From contig NZ_CADIJV010000015.1 in assembly GCF_902859765.1 (NCBI RefSeq), positions 1 through 64,000 on the forward strand: a stretch of 64,000 bases of DNA, written 5' to 3'. Positions 28,957 to 38,361 of the stretch are shown here, one piece after another. The notes under the pieces were generated by a model. That model saw only the letters and a program-made list of their open reading frames with translations, was not told where the DNA came from and did no database searches. Position 1 is the first letter of the stretch; every line of letters begins with the position of its first letter. The position numbers and the translations under genes are program-made. The DNA is from Achromobacter pulmonis. Lineage in GTDB: Bacteria > Pseudomonadota > Gammaproteobacteria > Burkholderiales > Burkholderiaceae_B.

Positions 28957-30049
28957 AAAGTCGGTCGAACGGGTAAATATAGTAGAACGGAAACGCCGCT
29001 GCCACGGCGGCAGCGTCCGACCTCAAGGTGGCCAATCCCGCGGCGGGGGCGCAGACAATGTAGGTATAGGGCCTGTCCGCGGCACCCCAACCGGCCTTGA
29101 AATGATGCAGGGAATGCTGGGAGTGCCAAGTTCCACCCCAGTTCCAATGGCGATAGCCGGATCTGACGGCGTCGAGCATGCCCTGCATGATCAGGAATGA
29201 CAGAGGCTGGCGTGATCGGTGTTCCACTTTGATTACTGGGGTGATGTACTCGATCGTGTCATTGAAACCAGCAAGCAACATGGCGGCCGTAGGTTGACCA
29301 TCCAGCATTGCTACCGACAGGCGGCGCCGGTTCGGCGAGATATGGGTGCGGAACGCCTCGAAGTGTTCGCGGGGTTTTGCCTTGCCGCCGACAGCAGCCA
29401 TGTTCTCCACGTGTACTTCATGAAGGAATTGCCATGCCCAGTCATCATCACTCACAAGTTCTTCAAAGCCTTGCTTGCATGCTTTGCGAGCAAGGTTGCG
29501 CGTCTTCTGGGCAAAGCAGAATTCCAGGTCGTGCTGTAGGCTGGGACCGTCAGGTGGCAGCGCGGTGATTTGCCCGTTGCGAGGATCCAGCAGGCGCGGC
29601 AGTAGTACGTCGACGTACTCCTGGCGATAGGGCTCTTCAGCTGGTGTCAGGATTACCGTCGCACTGATGACGTCAGCCGCTTCGATACGAAGCCGGAAGG
29701 CTTCCAACAGTGCTCGGCGTACGCGCGGGTCGGGCTCAGTGCCCAGCAGGCACGCGCCATGGCTGCCATACCAAGGAAGGCTGTTGATAATGGTGCCAAC
29801 ACCGGGTACGGTTTTTCGGAGATACCTGAACGCGCCGGCAATGCGCCCACCGCGTCGTGCGATAAGGGTCGTCGGCACTCCGCCACAGGACGCCGCCAGG
29901 AAGTGGAGAAACTCCTGCCCAGCATAAAGCAGGGCGTCTGACGCGTGGGCGAGCCAAGCTTCGAGCTCCGCAGTCTCGGCTGCTGAGGATTCGGTGACAG
30001 ACACGTCGAAGTGATCGGAAATGGCGGGAAATGGGGCCGCGGGGAGCAT
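28940..30049 (-). CDS. FemAB-like GNAT-fold acyl/aminoacyl transferase (2)
   Basis: About 369 residues from ATG 30049. The frame is open to an ATG at 30154, but those 35 extra residues are Arg/Pro-rich and look non-coding. Family signs are LLYAGQEFLHFLAASCGG near the start, QKTRNLARKACKQGFEELV in the middle, and HHFKAGWGAADRPYTYIV near the end. It is a second, distant relative of the GNAT protein at 16707-17942. First gene of the FemAB-aminotransferase-sulfotransferase unit. Likely adds an acyl or aminoacyl group to the amine made by the neighbouring aminotransferase (inference). Confidence 0.78.
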   Translation of the reverse strand: MLPAAPFPAISDHFDVSVTESSAAETAELEAWLAHASDALLYAGQEFLHFLAASCGGVPTTLIARRGGRIAGAFRYLRKTVPGVGTIINSLPWYGSHGACLLGTEPDPRVRRALLEAFRLRIEAADVISATVILTPAEEPYRQEYVDVLLPRLLDPRNGQITALPPDGPSLQHDLEFCFAQKTRNLARKACKQGFEELVSDDDWAWQFLHEVHVENMAAVGGKAKPREHFEAFRTHISPNRRRLSVAMLDGQPTAAMLLAGFNDTIEYITPVIKVEHRSRQPLSFLIMQGMLDAVRSGYRHWNWGGTWHSQHSLHHFKAGWGAADRPYTYIVCAPAAGLATLRSDAAAVAAAFPFYYIYPFDRLYDDPA

Positions 30050-30291
30050 GGGCTTATGAACTTTAAGGGTCGTGCGGGCGCCCGGCCGGCGTTCGTGGTT
30101 GTGGCATTCCCGGACAAACAGGGGGCGGAGCCGGCCTCGCGCGGCTGGTTGCATGCCGTGTTTTCCACTATGGCACCGCCAGTGCAGGGTAAAATTGTAA
30201 GTATCGCATTTTCATGCTTGTACGTGTTCCGTTCGACGCTATCGCTGCGAGCCGACGCACCCTTCATTTGCCATTCGGAGTAGATAAGATA
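30050..30291. promoter_or_regulatory. divergent region between FemAB-like gene and sugar aminotransferase
   Basis: A 242-bp region (or 137 bp if the FemAB-like protein starts at 30154). It must hold promoters for the reverse-strand sulfotransferase operon and perhaps the forward aminotransferase. A TAAAAT hexamer sits at 30191-30196, with no convincing -35. GGAG at 30277-30280 is a ribosome-binding site for ATG 30292. No palindrome matching the one upstream of cysD was seen. Confidence 0.35.
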
Positions 30292-31434
30292 ATGCAACTC
30301 GCTTCCCCCTCGTTCGACGAAAGCGAAATCGAAAGTGTGCGCCGCTGTCTCGCTAGCGGTTGGGTGACGCAGGGCCCGATGACTCGTCAGTTCGAAGAGT
30401 TGCTGGCCAAGCGCCACGCTGCTCCGTACGCTCTGGCGACGACGTCGTGTACTGCCGCGTTGCACTTGGCCGCGCTGGCCTTGGGGCTGGGGCCAGGCGA
30501 TGAGGTCATTGTGCCGGCATTCACCTGGATCACCTCGGCCAACGCTGCGGAATATGTAGGTGCCAAGGCTGTGTTCGCGGACGTCAATCCCAACACGTTC
30601 AACCTGGATCCGGCAGCATTCGAAGCCGCCATCACGCCACGCACCAAGGCCGTGGTTGCTGTCCATCTGTTCGGCCTGGCCGCCGACATGGATCCCATCA
30701 TGGCGATCGCCCGCAAGCATAATCTGGCGGTCATCGAAGATGCTGCGTGCGCGATTGGCACCTCCTACAAGGGGGTGCCAATCGGTACCATTGGCGATCT
30801 CGGATGTTTCTCGTTTCATCCCCGCAAAGTGATCACGACGGGAGAGGGGGGCGCAGTCACCATGCGGACCGAGGCTCTGGCCAAGTTAGTCAATAGCTTC
30901 CGCAACCATGGTTCGACGGGCCTGCCGTCGGCGGAAATTGAACCGCATGGCCCCTGGACGATGTCGACCTTTGACAATCTGGGATACAACCTGCGGTTGT
31001 CAGATATCCAGGCGGCGGTTGGCATTGCCCAGTTTGCGAAGCTTGACCATCTGCTGGCCGAGCGTCGCTCGCGGGCTCTGCGTTATTCCGAATTGCTGGC
31101 CCCGGTGTCCGATCTGGTATTGCCGACTGCAGCTGCCGGCGTCGATGGCCATTCGTATCAGAGCTATGTAGTGCGCGTGCGTGAAGGCGGCCGTGATCGT
31201 CGTAACACCGTAATGCGGGCCATGGACGGCAAGGGCATACAGACCCGGCCCGGCACGCATGCCGTAGTTCGCCTGGGCTATTACGCGAACAAATACAAAC
31301 TGGATGCATCGGTATTTCCCAATGCGATTCTGTGTGAAGACACCACTATCACGCTGCCGATTTTTCCCAATATGACCGATGCGGATCAAGCCTTGGTGGT
31401 ACAAACCCTGACCGACGCGTTGCGTAGCGCCTGA
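30292..31434 (+). CDS. DegT/DnrJ/EryC1/StrS-family sugar aminotransferase (2)
   Basis: A 380-residue PLP enzyme of canonical length. Motifs: TTSCTAALHLAALALGLGPG, VIVPAFTWITSANA, VIEDAACAIGTSYKG, and the Schiff-base Lys in CFSFHPRKVITTGEGG. It transfers an amino group to a keto-sugar nucleotide. Start at ATG 30292; the open frame upstream to 30214 lacks family sequence. Forward-strand gene that begins a run of glycosyltransferases. Confidence 0.93.
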   Translation: MQLASPSFDESEIESVRRCLASGWVTQGPMTRQFEELLAKRHAAPYALATTSCTAALHLAALALGLGPGDEVIVPAFTWITSANAAEYVGAKAVFADVNPNTFNLDPAAFEAAITPRTKAVVAVHLFGLAADMDPIMAIARKHNLAVIEDAACAIGTSYKGVPIGTIGDLGCFSFHPRKVITTGEGGAVTMRTEALAKLVNSFRNHGSTGLPSAEIEPHGPWTMSTFDNLGYNLRLSDIQAAVGIAQFAKLDHLLAERRSRALRYSELLAPVSDLVLPTAAAGVDGHSYQSYVVRVREGGRDRRNTVMRAMDGKGIQTRPGTHAVVRLGYYANKYKLDASVFPNAILCEDTTITLPIFPNMTDADQALVVQTLTDALRSA

Positions 31435-31506
31435 CGGGCGCATGAAGGCTCGTATGGGCAAGAAGTGCTCTAGCACGAGCCATATTCACGTTATGGGGAA
31501 TCTCCG

Positions 31507-33081
31507 GTGCAAAACGCACAGCGCAAGGTAAACGGCGAGAGCGCGCGGCGATTGCGCGTCTTGTTCATCGACAATATTGCCAATAACGCATATCTCAATG
31601 CCAAGGCCCTGCGCCGCCATGGTGTCGAGGTTGACGTGTATGTTGGCGGCTATTACCACATCATGGCCTGCCCGGAATGGGAAGAGGGCGGGTTCACCAA
31701 TTTTTCGGGAACGCATAATCAACCAGACTGGACGCGCACGGTTGACCTGAATTACACCCGGCCCGATTGGGTGATCCAGATGCGCGAACCATTTGGTTTG
31801 CGCTATCTGCTGGCCAAGACCGAGGGGCGCCGCTGGGCGGCTCGTTTTTGGTGGAAGGTGGGTAACCTCGATCGAGAGATCGATTGCAGCGATGGCGGTG
31901 TGGGCAAGAAGCTGCGCAACGGCTTGGTGGGTGGATACAAGCTGGCCCGCAAGAGTCTGGCTGCGGTACGAAAACTCTATCGACTGGGCAAGTTGTGCGT
32001 CCGGGTAGGGTCTCGACTAGTCACTGAGGGACGCTTGCGTTCCGAGAGCAAACCTACCGCTCCCGCGGACGCGGTGCCGAACGCGATGGAGCCCATGCTA
32101 TCCGTCCCGATCGATCCAGGCATGCCCAATGCGCTGCAAGATATCGAGGCTGCCGCGCCCGCGTATCGTGATTCCATCCGGACGCTGATGAGCCGATACG
32201 ACATCGTGCAGGTTTATGGCGCCGGAGGCCGGCTGCCGCTCATTGCCGGCACGCCGTTCCTGGCGTTCGAGCACGGCACGTTGCGCAGCCTGCCGTTCGA
32301 GTCTTCATACATGGGGCAACTCACCTATCTGACTTATACCCGGGCCGGACATGTCTTTATCACGAATGCGGATGTGCTCGGTTCGGCACAGCGGTTGGAG
32401 TTGCCCAGCTACAGTTTCATACCGCATCCGGTCAACGAAGACAGCTTGCACGAAACGCCGGAATCACAGGTGTTACGTGAATTGCTTTGCCGCGAACTTG
32501 ACACGGACTTTATCGTGTTCCATCCATCGCGCCAGCACTGGGAGCCGGAGGTACGCAGCCCCAACTGGGAGAAAGGTAACGATATATTCATTCGAGGGTT
32601 CGCGCGCTTCGTTCAAGAGGTCAACCCGCGCGCTTCCGCGGTGATGGTCGATTGGGGAGTGTCGGTACCCGCTTCGCGTGCCTTGCTCGAAGAGTTGGGA
32701 GTAGCCGACCGGGTGCGCTGGATTCCACCCGTTCCGAACGCATTGATGTGCCGGTATATCGCGGCCACGGATCTGCTGGCAGACCAGTTCTGGCTGGGGT
32801 CATTTGGCAGCACGGCACCGAAAGCCTGGGGTTGCGGCAAACCCGCCATGTTCTACCTGAATGAAGACCAGCACCGCTGGTGCTTCCCGGAGTTGCCGCC
32901 AGTCCTTAACGTACGTACTCCTGAAGACGTGCTCGAATCGCTGCGCCGCCTATATCAGGATCCCGCATATATGCGAGCCATTTCGCAGGATTCGCAGCGT
33001 TGGTATCAGGCGTTCCATTCAAACGAACTAATAACGCAGAAGCTTCTCGAAGTGTATCGAGGCCAAGCCCAGACGCGGTGA
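31507..33081 (+). CDS. GT4-like glycosyltransferase (DQ-motif group, 2)
   Basis: A 524-residue protein starting at GTG 31507 with GGGGAA upstream. The N-domain begins RVLFIDNIANNAYLNAKALR, a paralogue of the 19350-20855 protein. An insertion of about 100 residues, basic then Pro/Ala-rich (roughly 115-215), precedes the C-domain, which carries DLLADQFWLGSFGSTAPKAWG and GCGKPAMFYL. The typical second Glu of E-x7-E is Lys-Ala here (APKAWG), so catalysis or donor use may differ. Sugar and linkage unknown. Confidence 0.82.
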   Translation: MQNAQRKVNGESARRLRVLFIDNIANNAYLNAKALRRHGVEVDVYVGGYYHIMACPEWEEGGFTNFSGTHNQPDWTRTVDLNYTRPDWVIQMREPFGLRYLLAKTEGRRWAARFWWKVGNLDREIDCSDGGVGKKLRNGLVGGYKLARKSLAAVRKLYRLGKLCVRVGSRLVTEGRLRSESKPTAPADAVPNAMEPMLSVPIDPGMPNALQDIEAAAPAYRDSIRTLMSRYDIVQVYGAGGRLPLIAGTPFLAFEHGTLRSLPFESSYMGQLTYLTYTRAGHVFITNADVLGSAQRLELPSYSFIPHPVNEDSLHETPESQVLRELLCRELDTDFIVFHPSRQHWEPEVRSPNWEKGNDIFIRGFARFVQEVNPRASAVMVDWGVSVPASRALLEELGVADRVRWIPPVPNALMCRYIAATDLLADQFWLGSFGSTAPKAWGCGKPAMFYLNEDQHRWCFPELPPVLNVRTPEDVLESLRRLYQDPAYMRAISQDSQRWYQAFHSNELITQKLLEVYRGQAQTR

Positions 33082-33089
33082 CTATTGCC

Positions 33090-33998
33090 ATGAAATCTCC
33101 TGACTCCAACCTCACTTCCGGCCGCCAGCGGATCCTCGTGACCGGCGCAACAGGTTTTGTGGGCCGTAATCTTGTTCAGCAGCTCGCCTGCGAGCATGAG
33201 GTGTTGATTCTGAGCCGTCGTGAAGTCCCGGCCTTCACCCAGCTCGGTGCGAGGTGCGTGCTGGCCGATCTGGGTGTGAATGCCGATCTGATTTCAGTCC
33301 TGCCCTCGGGCGGCATAGACAGAATCATTCATCTTGCTCAATCCGACGGTTACCGGGATTTTCCCGGCTCGGCGCTAGACATGTTTCAAGTCAACGTCGC
33401 CAGTACGGCGGCATTACTCGACTACGCAGCCAAAACCGGCGTGAAAGGGTTTGTGCTGGCATCCACGGGAAGCGTCTACGAACCATATACCAAGCCAATG
33501 GACGAGGCATTGGCGCAGGCGCCAGAAAGCCATTACGCGCGTACCAAGTTGGCGGCCGAACTGCTAGCACAGTCTTATTCGAAACTGTTCAACGTGTGCG
33601 CGTTGCGGCTTTTCTTTCCTTATGGTCCACAACAGACCGGCCGTCTCGTACCCAATCTGTTCCAACGGGTCCAGGCCGGAGAGAAAGTCTTGCTGGATGG
33701 GGACGCGGGCGGCATGGTTTTCACGCCCACCCATATCGATGACGTTGTTACCATACTGCGCACAGCGGCGATTTCGGGCTGGCAAGGAGCTGTCAATGTG
33801 GCAACGCCTGAAGCGCTGAGTATCAAGGATGTGGCGCAGGCCATCGGCCGTATCATTGGCCGCGAGCCGTCATTCGAGCGCACGGGCAAGGCCGGACAAA
33901 TGACGATTGTTCCGCCCATCGCAGTCCTTTCGGCGCTTATGCCGGATTTTCGATTCAAGCCGTTCGAGGATGGCGCGCGATTCTTTGGCCAGGCATAG
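33090..33998 (+). CDS. NAD(P)-dependent sugar epimerase/reductase (extended SDR)
   Basis: A 302-residue protein with Rossmann motif ILVTGATGFVGRNLVQQL, the VLASTGSVYEPY segment, the catalytic Tyr-Lys in SHYARTKLAAELLA, and RLFFPYGPQQTGRLVP. It could be an epimerase, a dehydratase or a 4-ketoreductase; as rfbD is absent nearby, a reductase role is possible but unproven. ATG 33090 is used; a GTG at 33078 overlapping the preceding stop is an alternative. Confidence 0.83.
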   Translation: MKSPDSNLTSGRQRILVTGATGFVGRNLVQQLACEHEVLILSRREVPAFTQLGARCVLADLGVNADLISVLPSGGIDRIIHLAQSDGYRDFPGSALDMFQVNVASTAALLDYAAKTGVKGFVLASTGSVYEPYTKPMDEALAQAPESHYARTKLAAELLAQSYSKLFNVCALRLFFPYGPQQTGRLVPNLFQRVQAGEKVLLDGDAGGMVFTPTHIDDVVTILRTAAISGWQGAVNVATPEALSIKDVAQAIGRIIGREPSFERTGKAGQMTIVPPIAVLSALMPDFRFKPFEDGARFFGQA

Positions 33999-34024
33999 GC
34001 CGTGCGACGACAGGAATACGCGGG

Positions 34025-35296
34025 ATGTCCACTTTGCTAAAGTCTCTGCTCAGGGCGTTGCTTGACCTGCTCATCCTGATCGCCGGGCTGCCGTTCCTAG
34101 TGGCCGGCTTCTTGCGCCATAAGATATCTGCGCATCGCGCCACGGAAAGCCCGCGTCTGGTTTGGCAGTCCACGCCAATCAAGTCATTGGCCTATATGGC
34201 GCGTGCCATGGCCGAACGTGGCTATCTGAGTGAAACGGCCGTGACCGAGCTGTATGTGATAAACCGCCGGGAGGATTTTGATCATCTGCTGTTTCCGGCA
34301 GTGTCGCGAGGGAGGTTGGTGGACTATCTGTGTTCCCGGTGGATGGCATATCGTTTTTTCGCGTACTCGTTGTCGCGCTACGACGTGTTTTTCATGTATT
34401 TCGATGGGGGAGTGCTGCGGAACACCTTGCTCGCCCCGTTGGAATTGAAACTGTTGCGGCTCGCGGGTAAGAAAATCGTGGTCATGCCTTACGGAAGCGA
34501 TGCGTTTGTCTATGATCAGATGAGCGATCCGTTGTGGCGTCACGGATTGATGATGAGCTATCCCGACATGGGCAATCATGCCGCGCGTGTGCAGCGGCGT
34601 ATTCGCCGCATGACACATGATGCCGATGTGGTGGTGGGCTGCCTAGTGCACTTTACCAGCCTGCCGCGTTGGGACATCCTGCCCCTGACATGCTATCCGG
34701 TCGATACACAGCGTATCCAGCCATTTTCGCCTCCCGCTACCAGCGGCCCGATACGTATTGCGCATGCTGCCAACCATCGTGGCGTGAAAGGGACGGAATT
34801 TCTGGAGCGCGCGGTGCAGACGCTGCGTGCCGAAGGCCTAGATATTCAACTGGACCTGATTGAACGTGTGCCCAATCACGAGGCTCTCGAACGTATCGGA
34901 CGGGCCGACATCTACGTCGATCAGTTGGTCATGGGGTATGCTCTGGCCGCGTTGGAAGGCCTGGCTTTGGGCCGTGTGGTGATCAGCCCTGTGGATGGAT
35001 TGCCGGCGACCGACCTGTTCCGCACCTATTCCTACTTGGACGAATGCCCGATTGTTTCCGCCGGGCAACGCACAATCGAAACCGTATTGCGCGACCTGAT
35101 CGTACGGCGCGCCGAATGGCCGGAAATCTCGGCGCGATCACGTGCGTTTGTCGAAAAACGCCATTCTTTCGAGGCGAGTGCCGACATGTTCTCGGCGATC
35201 CTGGATCGGGTCTGGTCTGGCAAGACTGTGGACCTGATTAATTTCTATCATCCCCTGCTCGAGCGAACTAGGGACGATGCACATATGCTGTCCTGA
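34025..35296 (+). CDS. GT4-like glycosyltransferase (DQ-motif group, 3), possible N-terminal membrane helix
   Basis: A 423-residue protein. Residues 8-29 (LRALLDLLILIAGLPFLVAG) are a likely membrane helix, unlike the other members. VVMPYGSDAFVYDQMSD is in the N-domain; the C-domain has IRIAHAANHRGVKGTEFLE and DIYVDQLVMGYALAALEGLA followed by LGRVVIS. It shares the DQ-motif layout and the HAxNxRxVKGT segment with the next gene (HAPSNRQVKGTDHILA), so they are probable paralogues. One base separates its stop from the next start codon. Confidence 0.82.
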   Translation: MSTLLKSLLRALLDLLILIAGLPFLVAGFLRHKISAHRATESPRLVWQSTPIKSLAYMARAMAERGYLSETAVTELYVINRREDFDHLLFPAVSRGRLVDYLCSRWMAYRFFAYSLSRYDVFFMYFDGGVLRNTLLAPLELKLLRLAGKKIVVMPYGSDAFVYDQMSDPLWRHGLMMSYPDMGNHAARVQRRIRRMTHDADVVVGCLVHFTSLPRWDILPLTCYPVDTQRIQPFSPPATSGPIRIAHAANHRGVKGTEFLERAVQTLRAEGLDIQLDLIERVPNHEALERIGRADIYVDQLVMGYALAALEGLALGRVVISPVDGLPATDLFRTYSYLDECPIVSAGQRTIETVLRDLIVRRAEWPEISARSRAFVEKRHSFEASADMFSAILDRVWSGKTVDLINFYHPLLERTRDDAHMLS

Positions 35297-35297
35297 A

Positions 35298-36455
35298 ATG
35301 TCTCCCTATCGTGTCTTGCACCTACCTACATCGGTTGGCGGTAATCCCCAGGGATTGAGCGCCGCGCTGCGTCAGGAGGGCGTGGCAAGCGACACGCTGA
35401 CCACGGAGCAGAACTATCTGCAGTATCCAGTCGATATCGTGGTCAATCCTGAGGGCGTCGGACCGTTAGGCAGAGAATGGCGGCGTTGGCAGACTCTATG
35501 GCGCGATGTGCCGGGCTACGATGTCCTGCACTTCAATTTCGGCACGACATTGGCACGCCCCCACGCGTGGTCGGCCAGTCCGGGCTCGGGCTGGCTCAAA
35601 CGCCTGATGTATCCATTGCATGCGGTCTATCTGTGGCTGTTGCAAGGCATTGAGCTGACTCGCGCAAAACGTCGCGGCGTGCCCATGTTTGTGACCTACC
35701 AGGGCGACGATGCTCGGCAAGGAGACTATTCCCTAGCCCATTTTCCAATCTGCATAGCCAGGCAAGTTGGCCCTGACTACTACAACGCAGCTAGCGATGC
35801 GTTCAAGCGCCGGCAAATCCGCCGCCTGGACAAGTACTGCGACAGGATCTATTCCGTTAATCCGGATCTTTTGAGAGTATTGCCGGCTCGCGCCGAGTTT
35901 GTACCCTACTCCCACATTTTCCTGGAGGAATGGTCCCCGCACTATACCCAAGGGGAGCCGCGATCCTTGCGTATCGCCCACGCGCCTAGTAACCGCCAGG
36001 TCAAAGGTACCGATCACATCCTCGCAGCGTTGGAGAGTCTGCGCAAGCGGGGTTTCGAGTTTGAATTGATTCTTGTCGAAGGTATGAGCCACGCACAGGC
36101 GCGCCAGCAATACGAACGCGCGGATGTGCTGGTTGACCAGTTGTTTGCCGGCTGGTACGGAGGTTTGGCGGTGGAATTGATGGCGTTGGGCAAGCCTGTA
36201 TTGTCTTACATCAGGCAGGAAGACTTGTCGCTACTGCCTCCTGATATGGTGCGTGATCTGCCTGTGCTGCAGATAACCGCAACGACGGTGGAGCAGGCGC
36301 TGGAACGTGTAATGAGGATGCCGCGGGCGGAACTGGTGGCTTGGGCGCGGCGCAGCCGGGCATATGTCGAGCGATGGCATGACCCGCATGCCATCGCCCG
36401 CAAAATTAAGGCAGACTATGAAGAGGCTCTGGCGCGGCGGCGCGCTAGTCCTTGA
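35298..36455 (+). CDS. GT4-like glycosyltransferase (DQ-motif group, 4)
   Basis: A 385-residue protein from ATG 35298, one base after the previous stop; an in-frame ATG at 35277 would overlap that gene. The N-domain starts YRVLHLPTSVGGNPQGLSAA, YDVLHFNFGTTLA and MFVTYQGDDARQGDYS follow. The C-domain has RIAHAPSNRQVKGTDHILAA and DVLVDQLFAGWYGGLAVELM then ALGKPVLSYI. Its 3' end overlaps the 3' end of the convergent second asnB-like gene by 11 bp. Confidence 0.84.
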   Translation: MSPYRVLHLPTSVGGNPQGLSAALRQEGVASDTLTTEQNYLQYPVDIVVNPEGVGPLGREWRRWQTLWRDVPGYDVLHFNFGTTLARPHAWSASPGSGWLKRLMYPLHAVYLWLLQGIELTRAKRRGVPMFVTYQGDDARQGDYSLAHFPICIARQVGPDYYNAASDAFKRRQIRRLDKYCDRIYSVNPDLLRVLPARAEFVPYSHIFLEEWSPHYTQGEPRSLRIAHAPSNRQVKGTDHILAALESLRKRGFEFELILVEGMSHAQARQQYERADVLVDQLFAGWYGGLAVELMALGKPVLSYIRQEDLSLLPPDMVRDLPVLQITATTVEQALERVMRMPRAELVAWARRSRAYVERWHDPHAIARKIKADYEEALARRRASP

Positions 36456-38340
36456 TGCCGTTAAGTTGTACCCAGCGTTGGAAATTAATCCAGCGCCAGA
36501 TCTGCCAATTGAATGGACGCCGCCCTTCAATCATTTCATCGAAGTGCTCAAGCATCTGTGCGTTGTCCAGCAGTGCTGATCCCTCGCTTGGTGCCAGCCA
36601 TTGTCTGATTTGAGGCGCGAGGTTACGCAACCAGGCGAGCTCCGGCGTTTCAAAGCCGATTTTGTCTTTGCGCGCCAGAATGGTCTCGGGCACGATGCCC
36701 TGCATCGCGGTGCGCAAGAGCCGTTTGGTCTCGCCCTGTACCGATACCAGGTAATCCTCGGGCAGGCCCATGAGAAAATCGGCGAGATCAGGCGTCAGGA
36801 AAGGCACTCGACTCTCGATTGAGAAACGCATGGAATTGCGGTCTCCGTGACGCAGGAGCCAGCCTAGTCCGCGCTGGGTCAATGAGACTGCCATCTCTGC
36901 CATGGCGCGTCGGCCCCGGGCGCTCTCGGACCAGACGGCGCGGGGATATTGCATCTGAACTCCGGCGTCATTCAGCGTATCGAGATCGAGCCAAGTTGGC
37001 CTCGGATCGCGTCCAGACAGCTTGCGCAAGCGTTGATAAAGTCCATCGCCCGCCATGACGCCGACTGCTTCCTGCAGCGACGCTTTGATGCTGCGACCGG
37101 GCCAATTGCGTTGGTTCAACAGATGCCTGATGGCGGTAGGCAGGCGGCCACTTTCCAGCAGACTGACTAGCCGTTGGGCAGGATAACCGTTATACCCAGC
37201 GATAAGTTCATCCGCGCCCTGGCCTTCGAGCATGACCGTGACGCCGGCGGCACGGGCAGCCTTGAATACACGATATTGAGCGTAAATGCTGGTACTACCG
37301 AAGGGCTCACCCTGAGCAGTTATCAGATCGTCGATATCTTTGGCGAGCTCATCGGCCGTGATGCGCACTTTGTTTGCGATGGCTCCGGTGTTGGAATTGA
37401 CGATATCGACCCATTTTTCCTCCGAACGGTCTTGCGACTGGGAGATGAAGCTGAAGGTCCGAAGCTGCAACTCGGGTTCGACGTGTCGCATTGCGCATAC
37501 GATGGCTGAGGAGTCTACGCCACCGGATAGGGCGGCTCCCAAAGTCACATCACTGCGAAGATGCAGACGGACATTGTTTAGAAACCGTTCGCGCAGCTCG
37601 GCCGCCGCGTCGGCATATGACAGTCGGGGATGCCGTTCGTCGATTGTCGGTGACCACCAGCGCACGGGGGTATCGAGTTTTCCAGTGTGAATTGACAGCC
37701 TCAGGAAATGCGCTGGCGGCAAGCTGGAGATGCCTCGGACGAACGTACGTTCAGTATGGTCATAGTGTCCATGGACCAGATAGTCGTAAGCCGCCTGGAT
37801 ATCGAGTGTGGGTGGGTGCGCGTCCAGCGTCATGAGTGCGCGCGGTTCCGAGGCGAAAGCTATGGTGTCAGGCGTGTGGTGGTAATAGAGTGGTTTGATT
37901 CCGAAGGCGTCCCGTGCCAGCGTGAGCGTATGCGTGCGCCGATCATGCATTGTGAACGCGAACATGCCGACGAAGCGCCGTAGTGCGGCACTGCCCCATT
38001 GGTGCCAAGCGGCCAGCAAGACTTCGGTGTCGCTGTCGGACGAGAAATGATGGCCGAGCAGTTTCAGTTCGGCGCGTAGTTCACGATAGTTGTAGATCTC
38101 GCCGTTGAACACGACGGTGAGGGCGCCGTCGGGGGAGGACATCGGCTGATGTCCTCCTGTGGACAGGTCGATGATGGATAGCCGCGTTTGGCCCATGGCG
38201 ACCACGCCTGTCGGGGCGCTGATGATTTCGCGGCCTTGGTCGTTCGGGCCACGTTGGCGCAATTGTGCCAGGCCCGAGGAAAGCCTGCTGGCCAGGTCTT
38301 GCGGTGGCGATGCCCACCATCCGCCCAGGATTCCGCACAT
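36445..38340 (-). CDS. asnB: asparagine synthase-like glutamine amidotransferase (2)
   Basis: A 631-residue AsnB-family protein with catalytic Cys2 (MCGILGGWW), glutaminase motifs RQRGPNDQGRE and FNGEIYNYRELRAEL, a canonical PP-loop ALSGGVDSSAIV, and VMLEGQGADELIAGY. It differs clearly from the copy at 11794-13671, so they are not a recent duplication. Last gene of the long reverse-strand wlb-containing run, 21 bases after a glycosyltransferase gene. Probably amidates a uronic acid of a surface glycan. Confidence 0.9.
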   Translation of the reverse strand: MCGILGGWWASPPQDLASRLSSGLAQLRQRGPNDQGREIISAPTGVVAMGQTRLSIIDLSTGGHQPMSSPDGALTVVFNGEIYNYRELRAELKLLGHHFSSDSDTEVLLAAWHQWGSAALRRFVGMFAFTMHDRRTHTLTLARDAFGIKPLYYHHTPDTIAFASEPRALMTLDAHPPTLDIQAAYDYLVHGHYDHTERTFVRGISSLPPAHFLRLSIHTGKLDTPVRWWSPTIDERHPRLSYADAAAELRERFLNNVRLHLRSDVTLGAALSGGVDSSAIVCAMRHVEPELQLRTFSFISQSQDRSEEKWVDIVNSNTGAIANKVRITADELAKDIDDLITAQGEPFGSTSIYAQYRVFKAARAAGVTVMLEGQGADELIAGYNGYPAQRLVSLLESGRLPTAIRHLLNQRNWPGRSIKASLQEAVGVMAGDGLYQRLRKLSGRDPRPTWLDLDTLNDAGVQMQYPRAVWSESARGRRAMAEMAVSLTQRGLGWLLRHGDRNSMRFSIESRVPFLTPDLADFLMGLPEDYLVSVQGETKRLLRTAMQGIVPETILARKDKIGFETPELAWLRNLAPQIRQWLAPSEGSALLDNAQMLEHFDEMIEGRRPFNWQIWRWINFQRWVQLNGIKD

Positions 38341-38361
38341 GGATAGTTGTGTCCCGACTGG

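Noticed and set aside
30050-30154. 35-residue N-terminal extension of the second FemAB-like protein
   Set aside because: Arg/Pro-rich and unlike the family; kept only as an alternative start.
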